From Methanobacteriota archaeon (lineage in GTDB: Archaea > Hydrothermarchaeota > Hydrothermarchaeia > Hydrothermarchaeales > BMS3B): a stretch of 28,373 nucleotides of DNA. The DNA lies in assembly GCA_003229935.1 (NCBI GenBank), contig QIGD01000009.1:1-28373 (forward strand), read 5' to 3'. The notes under the pieces were generated by a model. That model worked only from the letters and a program-made list of their open reading frames with translations, was not told the DNA's origin and did no database searches. Shown one piece after another: positions 1 through 6,544 of this stretch. How positions within the stretch are numbered: position 1 is the stretch's first letter; each line of letters begins with the position of its first letter. The translations under genes were made by a program, and so were the position numbers.

Positions 1-47
1 AGTTATATATATTTGTATGATGATAATTAACTATGGTTCGCTCTCAT

Positions 48-67
48 CCCACGACTGAAGTCGTGGG
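48..67. repeat. Solo IS200/IS605-type end palindrome
   Basis: The 20-base palindrome CCCACGACTGAAGTCGTGGG is of the kind that ends TnpB-bearing IS200/IS605 elements, and it resembles the right-end hairpin at 13389-13408. No transposase reading frame is attached, so it looks like a leftover end. It lies nine bases beyond the premature stop of the CBS gene, suggesting the insertion or its deletion removed that gene's 3' end. Confidence 0.6.
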
Positions 68-76
68 CTTTCCCAC

Positions 77-409
77 TCACACTATCGTAAGCTTTCCCTT
101 TTCAAGAACAGGCAAACGTCTAAAATTATGCTTCACCATAGTTCCAATAATTCTCTCAACAGGCGTGATAGTATCAACAGTAATAAGCTCTGTTGTCATG
201 ACATCCTCCACATATATAGAAGGATGCAAATCTCTTGCCACAACTCTGTAGGTAATGTCCCTTTCACTTATTATCCCAACTGGATAATCTCCCTCCACCA
301 CCACAAGTGTTCCAATTCCATAGGTACGCATTTTCTGAGAACCTTCCTTTACTGTAACCTTTGGTTCTACAGTTATAACATCCCCAGACATAATATCTCC
401 AGCCATCAT
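77..409 (-). CDS. CBS-domain protein, C-terminally truncated
   Basis: The protein has two CBS repeats, modules that usually bind adenosyl ligands and act as regulatory domains. Repeat one covers about residues 3-60 (DIMSGDVITV, then GIISERDITYRVVARD) and repeat two begins at about 67 (VEDVMTTELITVDT). The second repeat stops right after RRLPVLEKGKLTIV. A full repeat would carry on with a G-I-V/I-S-x-x-D-type segment and a closing helix, so roughly 10-25 residues are missing. An IS605-type palindrome follows nine bases after the stop. The start is preceded by a GAGGAG-like ribosome site. It is the last gene of a minus-strand cluster after cooT and the MTH1187-type gene. Its ligand is unknown, and it may be a recent pseudogene. 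Confidence 0.75.
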   Translation of the reverse strand: MMAGDIMSGDVITVEPKVTVKEGSQKMRTYGIGTLVVVEGDYPVGIISERDITYRVVARDLHPSIYVEDVMTTELITVDTITPVERIIGTMVKHNFRRLPVLEKGKLTIV

Positions 410-491
410 ATACCCATCTCCTCATATAACTATAGAGGTTCCTCAGCGCTCCAGACGTATATCATTGTATCCTCATAATTAGATTCATTCA

Positions 492-788
492 TCACTGGAA
501 CCCTATACTATCGATTTTTTTCTCTAAAAAAGCATCTTTATCAGTCCTTATATCAACTTTCAGGCTTACTACAACTCTTTTCACTCCCATATTCATAATA
601 GCTTCCTGTCCTTTTTTAATAGCAGAAAATAACGTCTCTAAATCATCAGCTTCAATTTCAGTTGCCATAGCTCTGGGATAAACCTTTACTTCACTGTCAT
701 TCATCGATTCAATAGCAGCCTTTATATATTTGCTAAGGGTTGTACTCTGAGTACCGATAGGTATGAATATAACCTCAGCAGTTAGCAA
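492..788 (-). CDS. MTH1187/YqgV-family thiamine-binding-like protein
   Basis: This 98-residue protein has the features of the MTH1187/YkoF-like family (PF01910): an N-terminal strand AEVIFIPIG, a conserved turn around VYPRAMATEIEAD, and a C-terminal strand VVVSLKVDIRTDK. Family members are ferredoxin-like homo-oligomers, and some bind thiamine or a pyrimidine moiety. The length is typical (95-105 residues) and the frame is intact. The start codon lies one base after the cooT stop, so the two are probably co-transcribed. The in vivo role is inferred from the family and cannot be confirmed here. Confidence 0.85.
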   Translation of the reverse strand: MLTAEVIFIPIGTQSTTLSKYIKAAIESMNDSEVKVYPRAMATEIEADDLETLFSAIKKGQEAIMNMGVKRVVVSLKVDIRTDKDAFLEKKIDSIGFQ

Positions 789-789
789 A

Positions 790-981
790 TTAATCCCTCT
801 TAATAATAATCATGTGCCTATCAGAATCAACCTCCACAATATTCGCACCTTCTATATCCTCTCTCTGTCCAAGAAGCCCGACAGCTATAATCTTTGAGTC
901 CTTCTTCTTAACAAGGACAGCTTCCTCCATTATAAGCTTTCTATCATCTCCTTCAATCAGATAAAGCTTTGATTCACACAT
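790..981 (-). CDS. cooT: CooT-family small nickel-binding protein
   Basis: This 63-residue protein starts MCESKLYLIEGD and ends with a strand like DSDRHMIIIKRD, matching the CooT family (PF10133). CooT of Rhodospirillum is a homodimer that binds nickel through Cys2 and serves CO dehydrogenase maturation. Cys2 is present here. Many archaeal members have no known partner, and no CO dehydrogenase gene is visible in this window. A strong AGGAGG ribosome site precedes the start. The next gene (MTH1187 family) starts one base after its stop. Confidence 0.8.
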   Translation of the reverse strand: MCESKLYLIEGDDRKLIMEEAVLVKKKDSKIIAVGLLGQREDIEGANIVEVDSDRHMIIIKRD

Positions 982-1030
982 TTCATAACCTCCTAAAAGT
1001 TTATATTAACCTGAAATGTATATAAATCTC
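982..1030. promoter_or_regulatory. Divergent promoter between cooT and metE-like gene
   Basis: This short AT-rich spacer holds two TATA-like stretches. TTTATATTA (about 1000-1008) is placed to drive rightward transcription starting close to the ATG at 1031, where no ribosome site is seen, so a leaderless mRNA is likely. GTATATAAAT (about 1018-1027) read on the minus strand would drive cooT, which keeps an AGGAGG site. Spacing follows the archaeal rule of about 25 bases from TATA to start; no start site has been mapped. Confidence 0.45.
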
Positions 1031-2074
1031 ATGGTTATAATTGATGATATCGGAAGCTTTCCATTGCCTTATGGAACAGTAAAGGAGGAGTTTAATAGAA
1101 TATATCCTGAGGTTATGGAAGCCTGTGCAGAAGGGGAAAAACTTGAGAATAAGCCAGAGTTTGGCACATTTACTAATGCAGTAAAAGAAAGCCTGTGGAG
1201 GAAAATAAACTCTGGTTTAGATGTTGTGAATTATCCCCAGCACTTTGATATGCACCGCCAGTTCCTCGAACCTCTAATGAAACACCAGACAGAGCCCTTT
1301 ATAGTTGACAGAAAGTATGCTGTTATCCCTGAACTTTATGTGGCAGAGCAGGAAGCTAAAAAGTATTATGAGGAGAAAGGAGAAGCATTAAAACTTAAAG
1401 TATGTGTAACAGGAGCTATAGAACTCTACCTCAAAACTGATTTTGGTTATAATGTATATGAAGAGGTTCTGTTGAATATTGCAGAGAGTGTAAACAGATT
1501 CGTCAAAAACTCTATTCTCAATACAAAATATATAAAAACTGAAGTTGTGAGCATAGACGAGCCCAGCCTTGGATTTGTAGACCTCCTGAATATTGATAAG
1601 GAGGGTATTATAAAAGCTCTGGATAAAAGTGTGGAAGGTACAAACATAAAAAAACAGATTCACCTCCATACTCTCAAATCTTCTGAATATCCTCTAAATT
1701 CATATAATATAGATGTTATAACTGGTGAATTTGCATCCACACCAAAAAATATGGAATTAATCTCAAAGAGAGAGCTTGAGCACAATGATAAGTTTATAAG
1801 AGCTGGCGTTGTCTCAACAAATATAGACTATAAACTTGGAAAACTTGCTGAGAATGGCATAAAGAAACCCAATGTGGAGATGCTTGTGGATACATATGAT
1901 TATATTGAGAATACATACAGAAAACTTAAAGGAAGATTTGGTGAGAGAATAGCTTTTGCAGGTCCAGACTGTGGCCTTGGGTCATGGCCTTCACAGGAAG
2001 CTGCTCAGGAAGTACTGAGAAGAGCAGTAGAGGTTGTAAGAAAAGTTGAGGGCTCCAGACATAAACTTCAGTAA
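1031..2074 (+). CDS. Core MetE-like methionine synthase (archaeal short form)
   Basis: The product resembles the C-terminal catalytic half of cobalamin-independent methionine synthase, the short archaeal form that methylates homocysteine, probably from a corrinoid protein or another methyl donor rather than methyl-folate. It is about 347 residues. Visible landmarks are IDDIGSFPLPYG at the start, SIDEPSLGF in the middle, DVITGEFAST and GPDCGLGSWPS near the end. In MetE the zinc ligands are an HxC pair, a Glu and a Cys. Here the Glu (ITGE) and late Cys (PDCGLG) can be placed, but the HxC position reads IHLHT, so the expected Cys is His or absent. This suggests an altered metal site or a divergent family branch. 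I chose the ATG at 1031 over 1016 because homologues start close to the IDDIGSFP motif and a TATA box fits it. Confidence 0.8.
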   Translation: MVIIDDIGSFPLPYGTVKEEFNRIYPEVMEACAEGEKLENKPEFGTFTNAVKESLWRKINSGLDVVNYPQHFDMHRQFLEPLMKHQTEPFIVDRKYAVIPELYVAEQEAKKYYEEKGEALKLKVCVTGAIELYLKTDFGYNVYEEVLLNIAESVNRFVKNSILNTKYIKTEVVSIDEPSLGFVDLLNIDKEGIIKALDKSVEGTNIKKQIHLHTLKSSEYPLNSYNIDVITGEFASTPKNMELISKRELEHNDKFIRAGVVSTNIDYKLGKLAENGIKKPNVEMLVDTYDYIENTYRKLKGRFGERIAFAGPDCGLGSWPSQEAAQEVLRRAVEVVRKVEGSRHKLQ

Positions 2075-2255
2075 TAAAAAAACTTATGCATAGACGAAGA
2101 GGAACGGGCTATTTTCAACTTTGACAAAAAGGAAATTAAAAAGCCTAATCAGACGCTGAGGTTGGATGTCAGACTGTATGAAAACTCCTTTTTAATTATC
2201 TAACAACTTGTTTTTACCCAAAACTATTTACACTATACATATATATTAAATATAT
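2075..2255. other. Gap with an unassigned start-less open stretch
   Basis: About 180 bases follow the metE-like stop. An open stretch without a start codon (about 2087-2203) reads DEEERAIFNF and later RLDVRLYENSF. It is in frame with the metE-like gene after two stops and resembles no family I can name with confidence; it may be a degraded fragment. An AT-rich TATA-like run (about 2238-2255) precedes the DUF2080 gene. Confidence 0.25.
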
Positions 2256-2414
2256 ATGAAGAAAGTAAAACTAGTAATTCAAACAGAGTTGAAAATAAAT
2301 GGTATTGTAGGTTTTATGCAAAAGAAAGTTACGCCCTTTGGTACTGGTGCCAAGGTAGACTGTCCTAAGGAGTATCTGGGTAAAACAGTTTATCTTGTGA
2401 TTACAAACGAATGA
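2256..2414 (+). CDS. DUF2080-family transposon-associated small protein
   Basis: This 52-residue ORF contains GFMQKKVTPFGTGAKVDCP followed by KEYLGKTVYLVI, the hallmark of the DUF2080 family (PF09853). The family encodes small AbrB-like proteins found just upstream of transposases in archaeal insertion sequences, where they may bind DNA or regulate transposition. Its stop lies 22 bases before the transposase remnant, the expected arrangement. The frame is intact although the neighbouring transposase is broken. The function is not established. Confidence 0.75.
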   Translation: MKKVKLVIQTELKINGIVGFMQKKVTPFGTGAKVDCPKEYLGKTVYLVITNE

Positions 2415-2436
2415 AGAGATACTAGAGAAGGTTGCC

Positions 2437-2886
2437 ATGAAATACATTAAAGGTATTGATAGAAAACAGATGGTATTGTTCCCAGAAAGAATAGATGAGT
2501 ATATCGTGGATGACAATCCTGTACAGTTTGTAGATGTCTTTGTAGATAGGTTGGACTTAAATGAGGTTGGATTTAAACATACTGAACTCGCAGACACAGG
2601 GCGTCCACCCTATAATCTGGGGGACTTGTTGAAGCTTTATGTCTATGGGTATTTAAACCGCATTCGTTCAAGTCGGTGGTTAGAAAAAGAATGCAAAAGG
2701 AATGTAGAGTTGATATGGTTGCTTAAGAAACTGGCTCCGGATTTCAAAACTATTGCGGTTGTCAGAAAAGAGGTACTGGCATGGCAGAAATTCAGAAATA
2801 ACAAAAATGCGAAAGTTAACTGGCAATTCACAACTGAAGATGCTCGGATAAAATTATCCCGCCTTTATCCAACACTTGAAAGCTGA
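2437..2886 (+). pseudogene. Chimeric transposase remnant: IS1182-like start, IS630-like end
   Basis: Residues 1-105 look like the N-terminus of an IS1182/IS5-group transposase: QMVLFPERIDEYIVDDNPVQ, then GRPPYNLGDLLKLYVYGYLN, then APDFKTIA, which normally continues as an FRxxN segment. At about residue 107 the sequence switches to KEVLAWQKFRNN followed by VNWQFTTEDARIKLSRLYP, the typical C-terminal tail of IS630-type transposases. The catalytic core of both types is missing, so the 149-residue product cannot be an active transposase. The simplest explanation is a deletion or nested insertion joining two elements in frame. The DUF2080 partner gene sits just upstream. Confidence 0.8.
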
Positions 2887-3074
2887 CAGGACACTAGCTG
2901 ACTCCAGTCTATTTCATCTGATATCGTTTGGAGTTCTATCTGACATACTGCTCTTGTAGAAACCAATCTTTCACCTCATTCGAAACAACTACAACAGCCC
3001 TTAAATAAGATTAATGTCTATAATATACTTAGGCTTTTAGGTTATATCTAATTTGTTTCATAAGAATATATTGT
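2887..3074. other. Intergenic stretch with no recognisable gene
   Basis: AT-rich sequence between the transposase remnant and the hairpin at 3075. I see no coding stretch, RNA gene or repeat here. It is probably flanking debris of the insertion sequences. Confidence 0.4.
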
Positions 3075-3106
3075 ATATAAACCTATTTATACTTATAGGT
3101 TTGTAT
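3075..3106. repeat. Inverted repeat, possible mobile-element end
   Basis: An interrupted palindrome with arms AAACCTAT and ATAGGTTT around the loop TTATACTT, extended by TATA on both sides with one unpaired base. It lies about 100 bases upstream of a TnpB-type right end at 3206-3226, so the two could bound a tiny element remnant. A transcription terminator is also possible. Confidence 0.35.
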
Positions 3107-3179
3107 ATATTAATAAATATTATAAAAAGAGATTTAATCGGCAATATTAATTATGCGATAGGCTCTCAGTAATATAAGG

Positions 3180-3240
3180 GCAAGTCTACTCGATGGACCA
3201 GGAAGCCCATGATTTTTAGTAGTGGGAGAACGTCACACCC
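3180..3240 (+). mobile_element. TnpB-element right-end remnant
   Basis: One frame reads SMDQEAHDF then stop (about 3190-3219), the type of tail that closes many IS605-family TnpB proteins, and compares with TQEANDF in the element at 12981-13412. It overlaps an imperfect hairpin, CCCATGATTTTTAGTAGTGGG shortened to its arms CCCAT and GTGGG (3206-3226), in the usual right-end position. No further TnpB sequence lies upstream, so only the terminus survives. Confidence 0.5.
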
Positions 3241-3398
3241 CTAAACAAATCAAAAGCACTACAGAGAAAACAGTCTGCGAACTCATGAAGAAGGAAATAG
3301 TGGAAAAATTGAAGTAGTGTTTTTATAAATCTTGGTGATGTTAGCAAGATTGGAGGAGATAAAGGGTTATACTGCACACAGGCAGTAACTATAGGGGG

Positions 3399-3545
3399 AT
3401 GGAGGACTTATGGTGTCTAATGGTTAAGAGTTTAAAGCAGGAGGGGCTTGAGGGCTGTCAGGAAAAGCATGATGCAGACCTTATAGAACAGCTCATTGAA
3501 AGTCTGAATGATGTAAAAGAGGGTAGGATAAAGCGAGTGACTTAG
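3399..3545 (+). CDS. RelB-like antitoxin fragment
   Basis: This 48-residue ORF ends DADLIEQLIESLNDVKEGRIKRVT. That resembles the tail of small RelB-type antitoxins, which place a leucine-rich helix followed by D-x-K-x-G-R-I just before the stop. An expected N-terminal DNA-binding region is not evident, so it may be a remnant. Its stop overlaps, tail to tail, the stop of the RelE-like toxin on the other strand. Genuine relBE pairs are on one strand with antitoxin first, so this layout points to rearrangement or to two unrelated remnants. Confidence 0.45.
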   Translation: MEDLWCLMVKSLKQEGLEGCQEKHDADLIEQLIESLNDVKEGRIKRVT

Positions 3546-3819
3546 TCTGGTTTTAGAAATTTTTTGACAGCCTCGTAATATGCTGGCAATAATTCTTTAA
3601 TCTTGTTAATAGTTGTCTGCTGTGCCTTTTTGTCACTTATTGCAACAAGAAGAACTATCTTGAAATCCTCGTATATCAGGTAGTATATCCTTTTATCTTT
3701 AATCTTCTTTTCTCGGAAAAAGATGTATCCTAATGGTTTTCCAGTAAAAGGATTTTTTTTAATTGTAGCTCAATGTTCGTTATTTTTTTCTGCTCATCAG
3801 GTGAAAGCCTTTTTATCAT
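3542..3819 (-). pseudogene. RelE/ParE-type toxin, frameshifted in a poly-A run
   Basis: Starting at the minus-strand ATG ending at 3819, the frame reads MIKRLSPDEQKKITNIELQL, then hits an eight-A run (plus strand T at 3753-3760). One added base there restores NPFTGKPLGYIFFREKKI, then RIYYLIYEDFKIVLLVAISD and a lysine-rich tail ending at 3542. The G-K-P-L, R-I-Y-Y-L-I-Y and I-V-L-L-V-A-I strands are typical of RelE/ParE-fold mRNA-cleaving toxins, and the reconstructed length of about 92 residues is usual. As given, the frame is broken. The homopolymer means slippage, mutation or sequencing error could each explain it. Confidence 0.7.
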
Positions 3820-4108
3820 TTTATTAAAGGTTCTTGTTCTTTAGACTTCATATATACATGGACCCTCTCTCATATCTTGCTTCCCTCCTAATTCTCCTTA
3901 GAAAGAGAAAAATCAAGATGATCTGGCTGGAAAGTTTCTCAGCCTTGAAGTCCTTGAGTTTACTCATATTATAATAGGGATTGAAACTCCTCTGTGGCCA
4001 CAGCACACTTAACCTCTGCTTTATCTTTAACATGTGAAATTCTCCTGAATTCATGAATAAACTAAAGAGGAGGTTCTCATGAGCCTACAACAGGCCTTCT
4101 TACTACCT

Positions 4109-4246
4109 TTAACAACAGGCTATCCTTTCCAGCACAGATACCTTAACCTCTGCTCCTTTCTCAATATTCATGGCTTCACAGATTTTAGCAGGTAGTGTAA
4201 TGTAGAGTTGTTGATAATTACCTATTGTTCTTTTCTGTACCTTCAT
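4109..4246 (-). CDS. AbrB/SpoVT-domain protein (MazE-like)
   Basis: This 45-residue product starts MKVQKRTIGNYQQLYITLPA and continues KICEAMNIEKGAEVKVSV, the swapped-hairpin AbrB/SpoVT fold used by MazE-type antitoxins and archaeal regulators. I chose this internal ATG because the sequence upstream in frame is hydrophobic and unlike the family. The protein is short: most antitoxins of this class add a C-terminal toxin-binding tail, and here it ends in RIACC. With the RelBE-like remnants at 3399-3819 it forms a small decayed toxin-antitoxin cluster. A partner toxin is not seen. Confidence 0.7.
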   Translation of the reverse strand: MKVQKRTIGNYQQLYITLPAKICEAMNIEKGAEVKVSVLERIACC

Positions 4247-4329
4247 ACCAACGTTAAAAACTAACGAAGAAAATATCATATAAAATAGGGTGGTTAGGTA
4301 TATAGTAGCCAGTTTATAATGGTTTTCCA

Positions 4330-5064
4330 TTAATAAATCTTTTCTTTACTTCTGAGTACATCTTCTTCCTTATGAACCTCTATGACAAAATTGTCTCTGT
4401 ACATATTAAGATTTGAGAAAATACTTCTGAAATTTATTTTACCATCGCTAACTGCAAGATGTTCATCCATTTCTCCGCAATTGTCATGAATATGTACATT
4501 CTTTATATTTTTCCCTAAGAGCTCCTTCCCCAACGCAGGCATGACATATGTCAAAAGTGAAACTGATATCTCCAAGCGAGTCGATAAGTCTCTCCACCTC
4601 TTCAGGCGAACTCATCATAGCTCCATAACCTTCAGGCATGTTTTCTATACATACATCAAATCCAGATTCCAAGCATCTGAATAGAGATGCCTTATACTCT
4701 CAACATTCATATCCCATGCTTTATCTTCATACAGAAGACTGTAGGGTGATAATCTGCCCGAGTGAAACGTAAATGTATCTGCCTCAAAATCCACTGCCAC
4801 TTCCATTGCACTTTTAATCTGTTCAAGACTATCACTTCTTATTCTTGTGTTAAGGCTTGCAATATTCTGGTCAGAGAAAGGTGTATGTATACTCACATCG
4901 AGAGAGTAGCTATCAATAACCTCTCCCAGTTTTTCGAAGTTTTCTTTCATGTGGTGGCCATCAAGTATAAGTTCAACTGATTCAAAATCCATCTTTTCCG
5001 CAAGGATTATAAACTCTGTATAAGACCTCTTCATATAAGCCAGGGAAGAAACAGCCAATTTCAT
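4330..5064 (-). pseudogene. Xylose isomerase-like TIM-barrel protein (two frameshifts)
   Basis: Three frames join to one sugar phosphate isomerase/endonuclease IV-like TIM barrel (PF01261, about 245 residues). Frame one (from 5064) reads MKLAVSSLAYMKRSYTEFII, later VSIHTPFSDQN and TFTFHSGRLSP. A shift near 4690 leads to FDVCIENMPEGYGAMM and FTFDICHA. A second shift near 4545 leads to KNVHIHDNCGEMDEHLAV. The motifs H-T-P-F, H-S-G, E-N-M-P, D-I-C-H and H-I-H-D-N are the successive metal-binding strands of this fold. Two breaks make a non-functional gene likely. Its start overlaps the UPF0201 stop by four bases (ATGA), so the two were once an operon. The substrate is unknown. Confidence 0.75.
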
Positions 5065-5459
5065 ATTTCTTTACCTTCGAAGGTTTCTGGAGCAAGCCAG
5101 TCAATAAATACATCGATATTTCCATCTTCAATTTCAACTTCGATTGCTCCTAGAGTAGACTCAACCGAAAGATTCAGTCTGCCAACATAGGCAGCCTGCT
5201 TGTTTATTGTGAAAAAAACTTTGTCTTCCTGCTTTGTTCTCATAAGCGCATTCCTTGCGGTATCAAGTATTTTTTCCTTTCTAAGCATTTTATAAAGCTT
5301 TTCAAGAGCTTTTCTTTCTTTAGCTTTCCCCTTTATAATGCTATATCCTTTCCTTTTCTCAACTTCAAGCCTGAGGTCAGGAAAAATGTTTTTTACAGCT
5401 TTACTCACCTTTTCAGAGTTTTCAGTTGGATATATTACAGCCTTTAATGAGACTTTCAT
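5061..5459 (-). CDS. UPF0201-family archaeal protein
   Basis: This 132-residue protein matches the archaeal UPF0201/RNA-binding-domain family (PF01877). It starts KVSLKAVIYPTENSEKVSKA followed by VKNIFPDL, has a basic middle (KGKAKERKALEKLYKMLRKE) and ends in an acidic strand pair (GAIEVEIEDGNIDVFIDWLAP). Family members are small archaeal proteins of unproven function suspected of binding RNA. The length is typical and there is no frame damage, unlike its neighbours. It is upstream of, and overlaps, the broken isomerase gene. Confidence 0.75.
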   Translation of the reverse strand: MKVSLKAVIYPTENSEKVSKAVKNIFPDLRLEVEKRKGYSIIKGKAKERKALEKLYKMLRKEKILDTARNALMRTKQEDKVFFTINKQAAYVGRLNLSVESTLGAIEVEIEDGNIDVFIDWLAPETFEGKEI

Positions 5460-5497
5460 ATTAATATTTAATAAAGAGTAACTTCTAATAGAAATTC

Positions 5498-5824
5498 ATG
5501 TTTGGTCAATTCGGAACTACTGCGGAGATAATTGTGTCAATTCTTTTCTTCGCACTTATATTAGTGTATATTTTAGATATAGCCTCTTCAAAATGGTGGG
5601 TAAGATGGAGAGTGTTGCTGAAACTATAGAGGGGTATGCAAAAGATGTCGAGAATATTATTGTTAATACTTACAGTAAAGGTGGAACAAGAAATGAGACA
5701 AAAATAGAATCAAAAAGAGCTTTGACTTTTTTCTTATTCCACAGTTAATCTTGGCCCATATGGTATTCTAAAAAAACTTGAGCATCTTCTTGACCTTTTT
5801 GAAGATAAGTTCAAAGCAACAGCC
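5498..5824 (+). pseudogene. DUF1512-family gene, frameshifted and cut by a mobile element
   Basis: The first frame reads MFGQFGTTAEIIVSILFFAL and ends after SSKWWVRWRVLLKL. A shifted frame follows with ESVAETIEGYAKDVENIIVN and KGGTRNETKIESKRA, and a third with TVNLGPYGILKKLEHLLDLF. Together they match the N-terminal 110 residues of the archaeal DUF1512 family (PF07431, about 350-370 residues): one membrane helix, then a basic/acidic region with an L-x-P-Y-G-I motif. The sequence ends exactly where the repeat element at 5825 begins, so about two thirds of the gene is gone. The family's function is unknown; the gene is dead here. Confidence 0.7.
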
Positions 5825-6052
5825 GTCAATCACCACCCCTGAACATGAAAATGGGTGGTTTGTCTCGTGAGAGACAGGGGTAACAGGTTGATTAGGAGGT
5901 ATTGAAAGATGCAGAAGTTATTGATAGAGTTAAAGAACATATCAGGGGATAGGTATAGACCAAATGGCATGAGTTATAGTATAGGTAATTATAGAGCAGT
6001 AAATAACTTCGACGAGAACACCTGTCCATCAGGAGGGTTTTCAAATTGCTGA
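5825..6052 (+). mobile_element. Palindrome-bounded small element, copy A (decayed right half)
   Basis: The copy starts with the conserved left end GTCAATCACC, followed by a hairpin (ACCCCTG...AATGGGTGG), the perfect stem TGTCTC-gtga-GAGACA and GGTTGATTAGGAGGT. A small ORF (5909-6052, 47 residues) starts MQKLLIELKNISG like the ORFs of copies B and C but then diverges and ends SGGFSNC. No conserved right end is seen. It truncates the DUF1512 gene on its left. The 5' part is the best-kept version of the putative structured leader. Confidence 0.65.
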
Positions 6053-6113
6053 AACCTCACTTCTTTCCTTTTTTATAGTTTTCATTTAGTATCTCTCAGA
6101 TTAACTTTTACAT

Positions 6114-6520
6114 ATGAATAAATATTACGGAAAATTAAGGAGGTGTAAACTTTTATTGGAGTATTGGTGCTTGTAGTCGTAGCGGCTGGTTGTATCAGCG
6201 TGACCTCTATGAGTGCTGGGAGCATAGCCCAGAAGATGCAGGAGAAATACAACACCATAAAAGATTACTAGGGCACTGTTGTTGTGATAACTGTTGTTGT
6301 GATAACTGTTGTTGTGATAACTGTTGTTAATGGCAAGAGTAAGGTGATAGAAAGCGACTTCAAGTTCAAAAACCTGATAATTACTGGTCAACGATGTGCA
6401 GGAATTCTTATATCTCTCCAAACTAGCCAATTATAGGACAAAACTCGTTGCAATGAAATAGGACACTGTACCAGTGAACATATAGGAATTAGCTTGGAGG
6501 AAGGGAAAATAACGAGCTAA
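6114..6520 (+). pseudogene. Secreted lipoprotein pseudogene (LolA/DUF4367-like)
   Basis: Joined frames give a signal peptide start (MNKYYGKLRRCKLLL), a shift near 6157, and a hydrophobic stretch with lipobox VAAGC. The next part, SAGSIAQKMQEKYNTIKDY, is typical of archaeal outer-membrane-lipoprotein-sorting-like (LolA-fold) proteins, whose sequence normally continues with a hydroxyl residue and G-T-V-V-V. Here TAG (6269-6271) replaces that codon, then GTVVV resumes. A 15-base unit is repeated 3.6 times at 6275-6328, adding VVVIT copies in frame. Weak similarity continues to a stop at 6518-6520. Frameshift, nonsense codon and repeat expansion show decay. The protein would have been anchored outside the membrane. 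Confidence 0.65.
6275..6328 (+). repeat. 15-base tandem repeat, 3.6 units, coding VVVIT
   Basis: The unit ACTGTTGTTGTGATA occurs at 6275-6289, 6290-6304 and 6305-6319 without mismatch, followed by a nine-base partial copy. Being a multiple of three, it expands the broken lipoprotein reading frame in frame. Perfect identity suggests recent slippage. Confidence 0.9.
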
Positions 6521-6544
6521 ATACATACGATTTCCTTACAAGAA

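Noticed and set aside
1388..1669. Open frames on the minus strand inside the metE-like gene
   Set aside because: Rich in Phe/Tyr/Cys, no motif, entirely inside a clear gene on the plus strand.
2087..2203. Start-less frame after metE-like gene as a RhuM-like fragment
   Set aside because: Only a short weak resemblance (RLDVRLYE); not enough to name a family.
3958..3987. CRISPR array
   Set aside because: Only one repeat-like unit, with no second copy or spacer; kept only as a finding.
3848..4054. 68-codon minus-strand open frame
   Set aside because: Low-complexity basic and hydrophobic content, no ribosome site, no family resemblance; it also covers the CRISPR-like 30-mer.
6125..6430. Minus-strand frame with NNSYH repeats
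   Set aside because: It is the complement of the 15-base repeat in the lipoprotein pseudogene.
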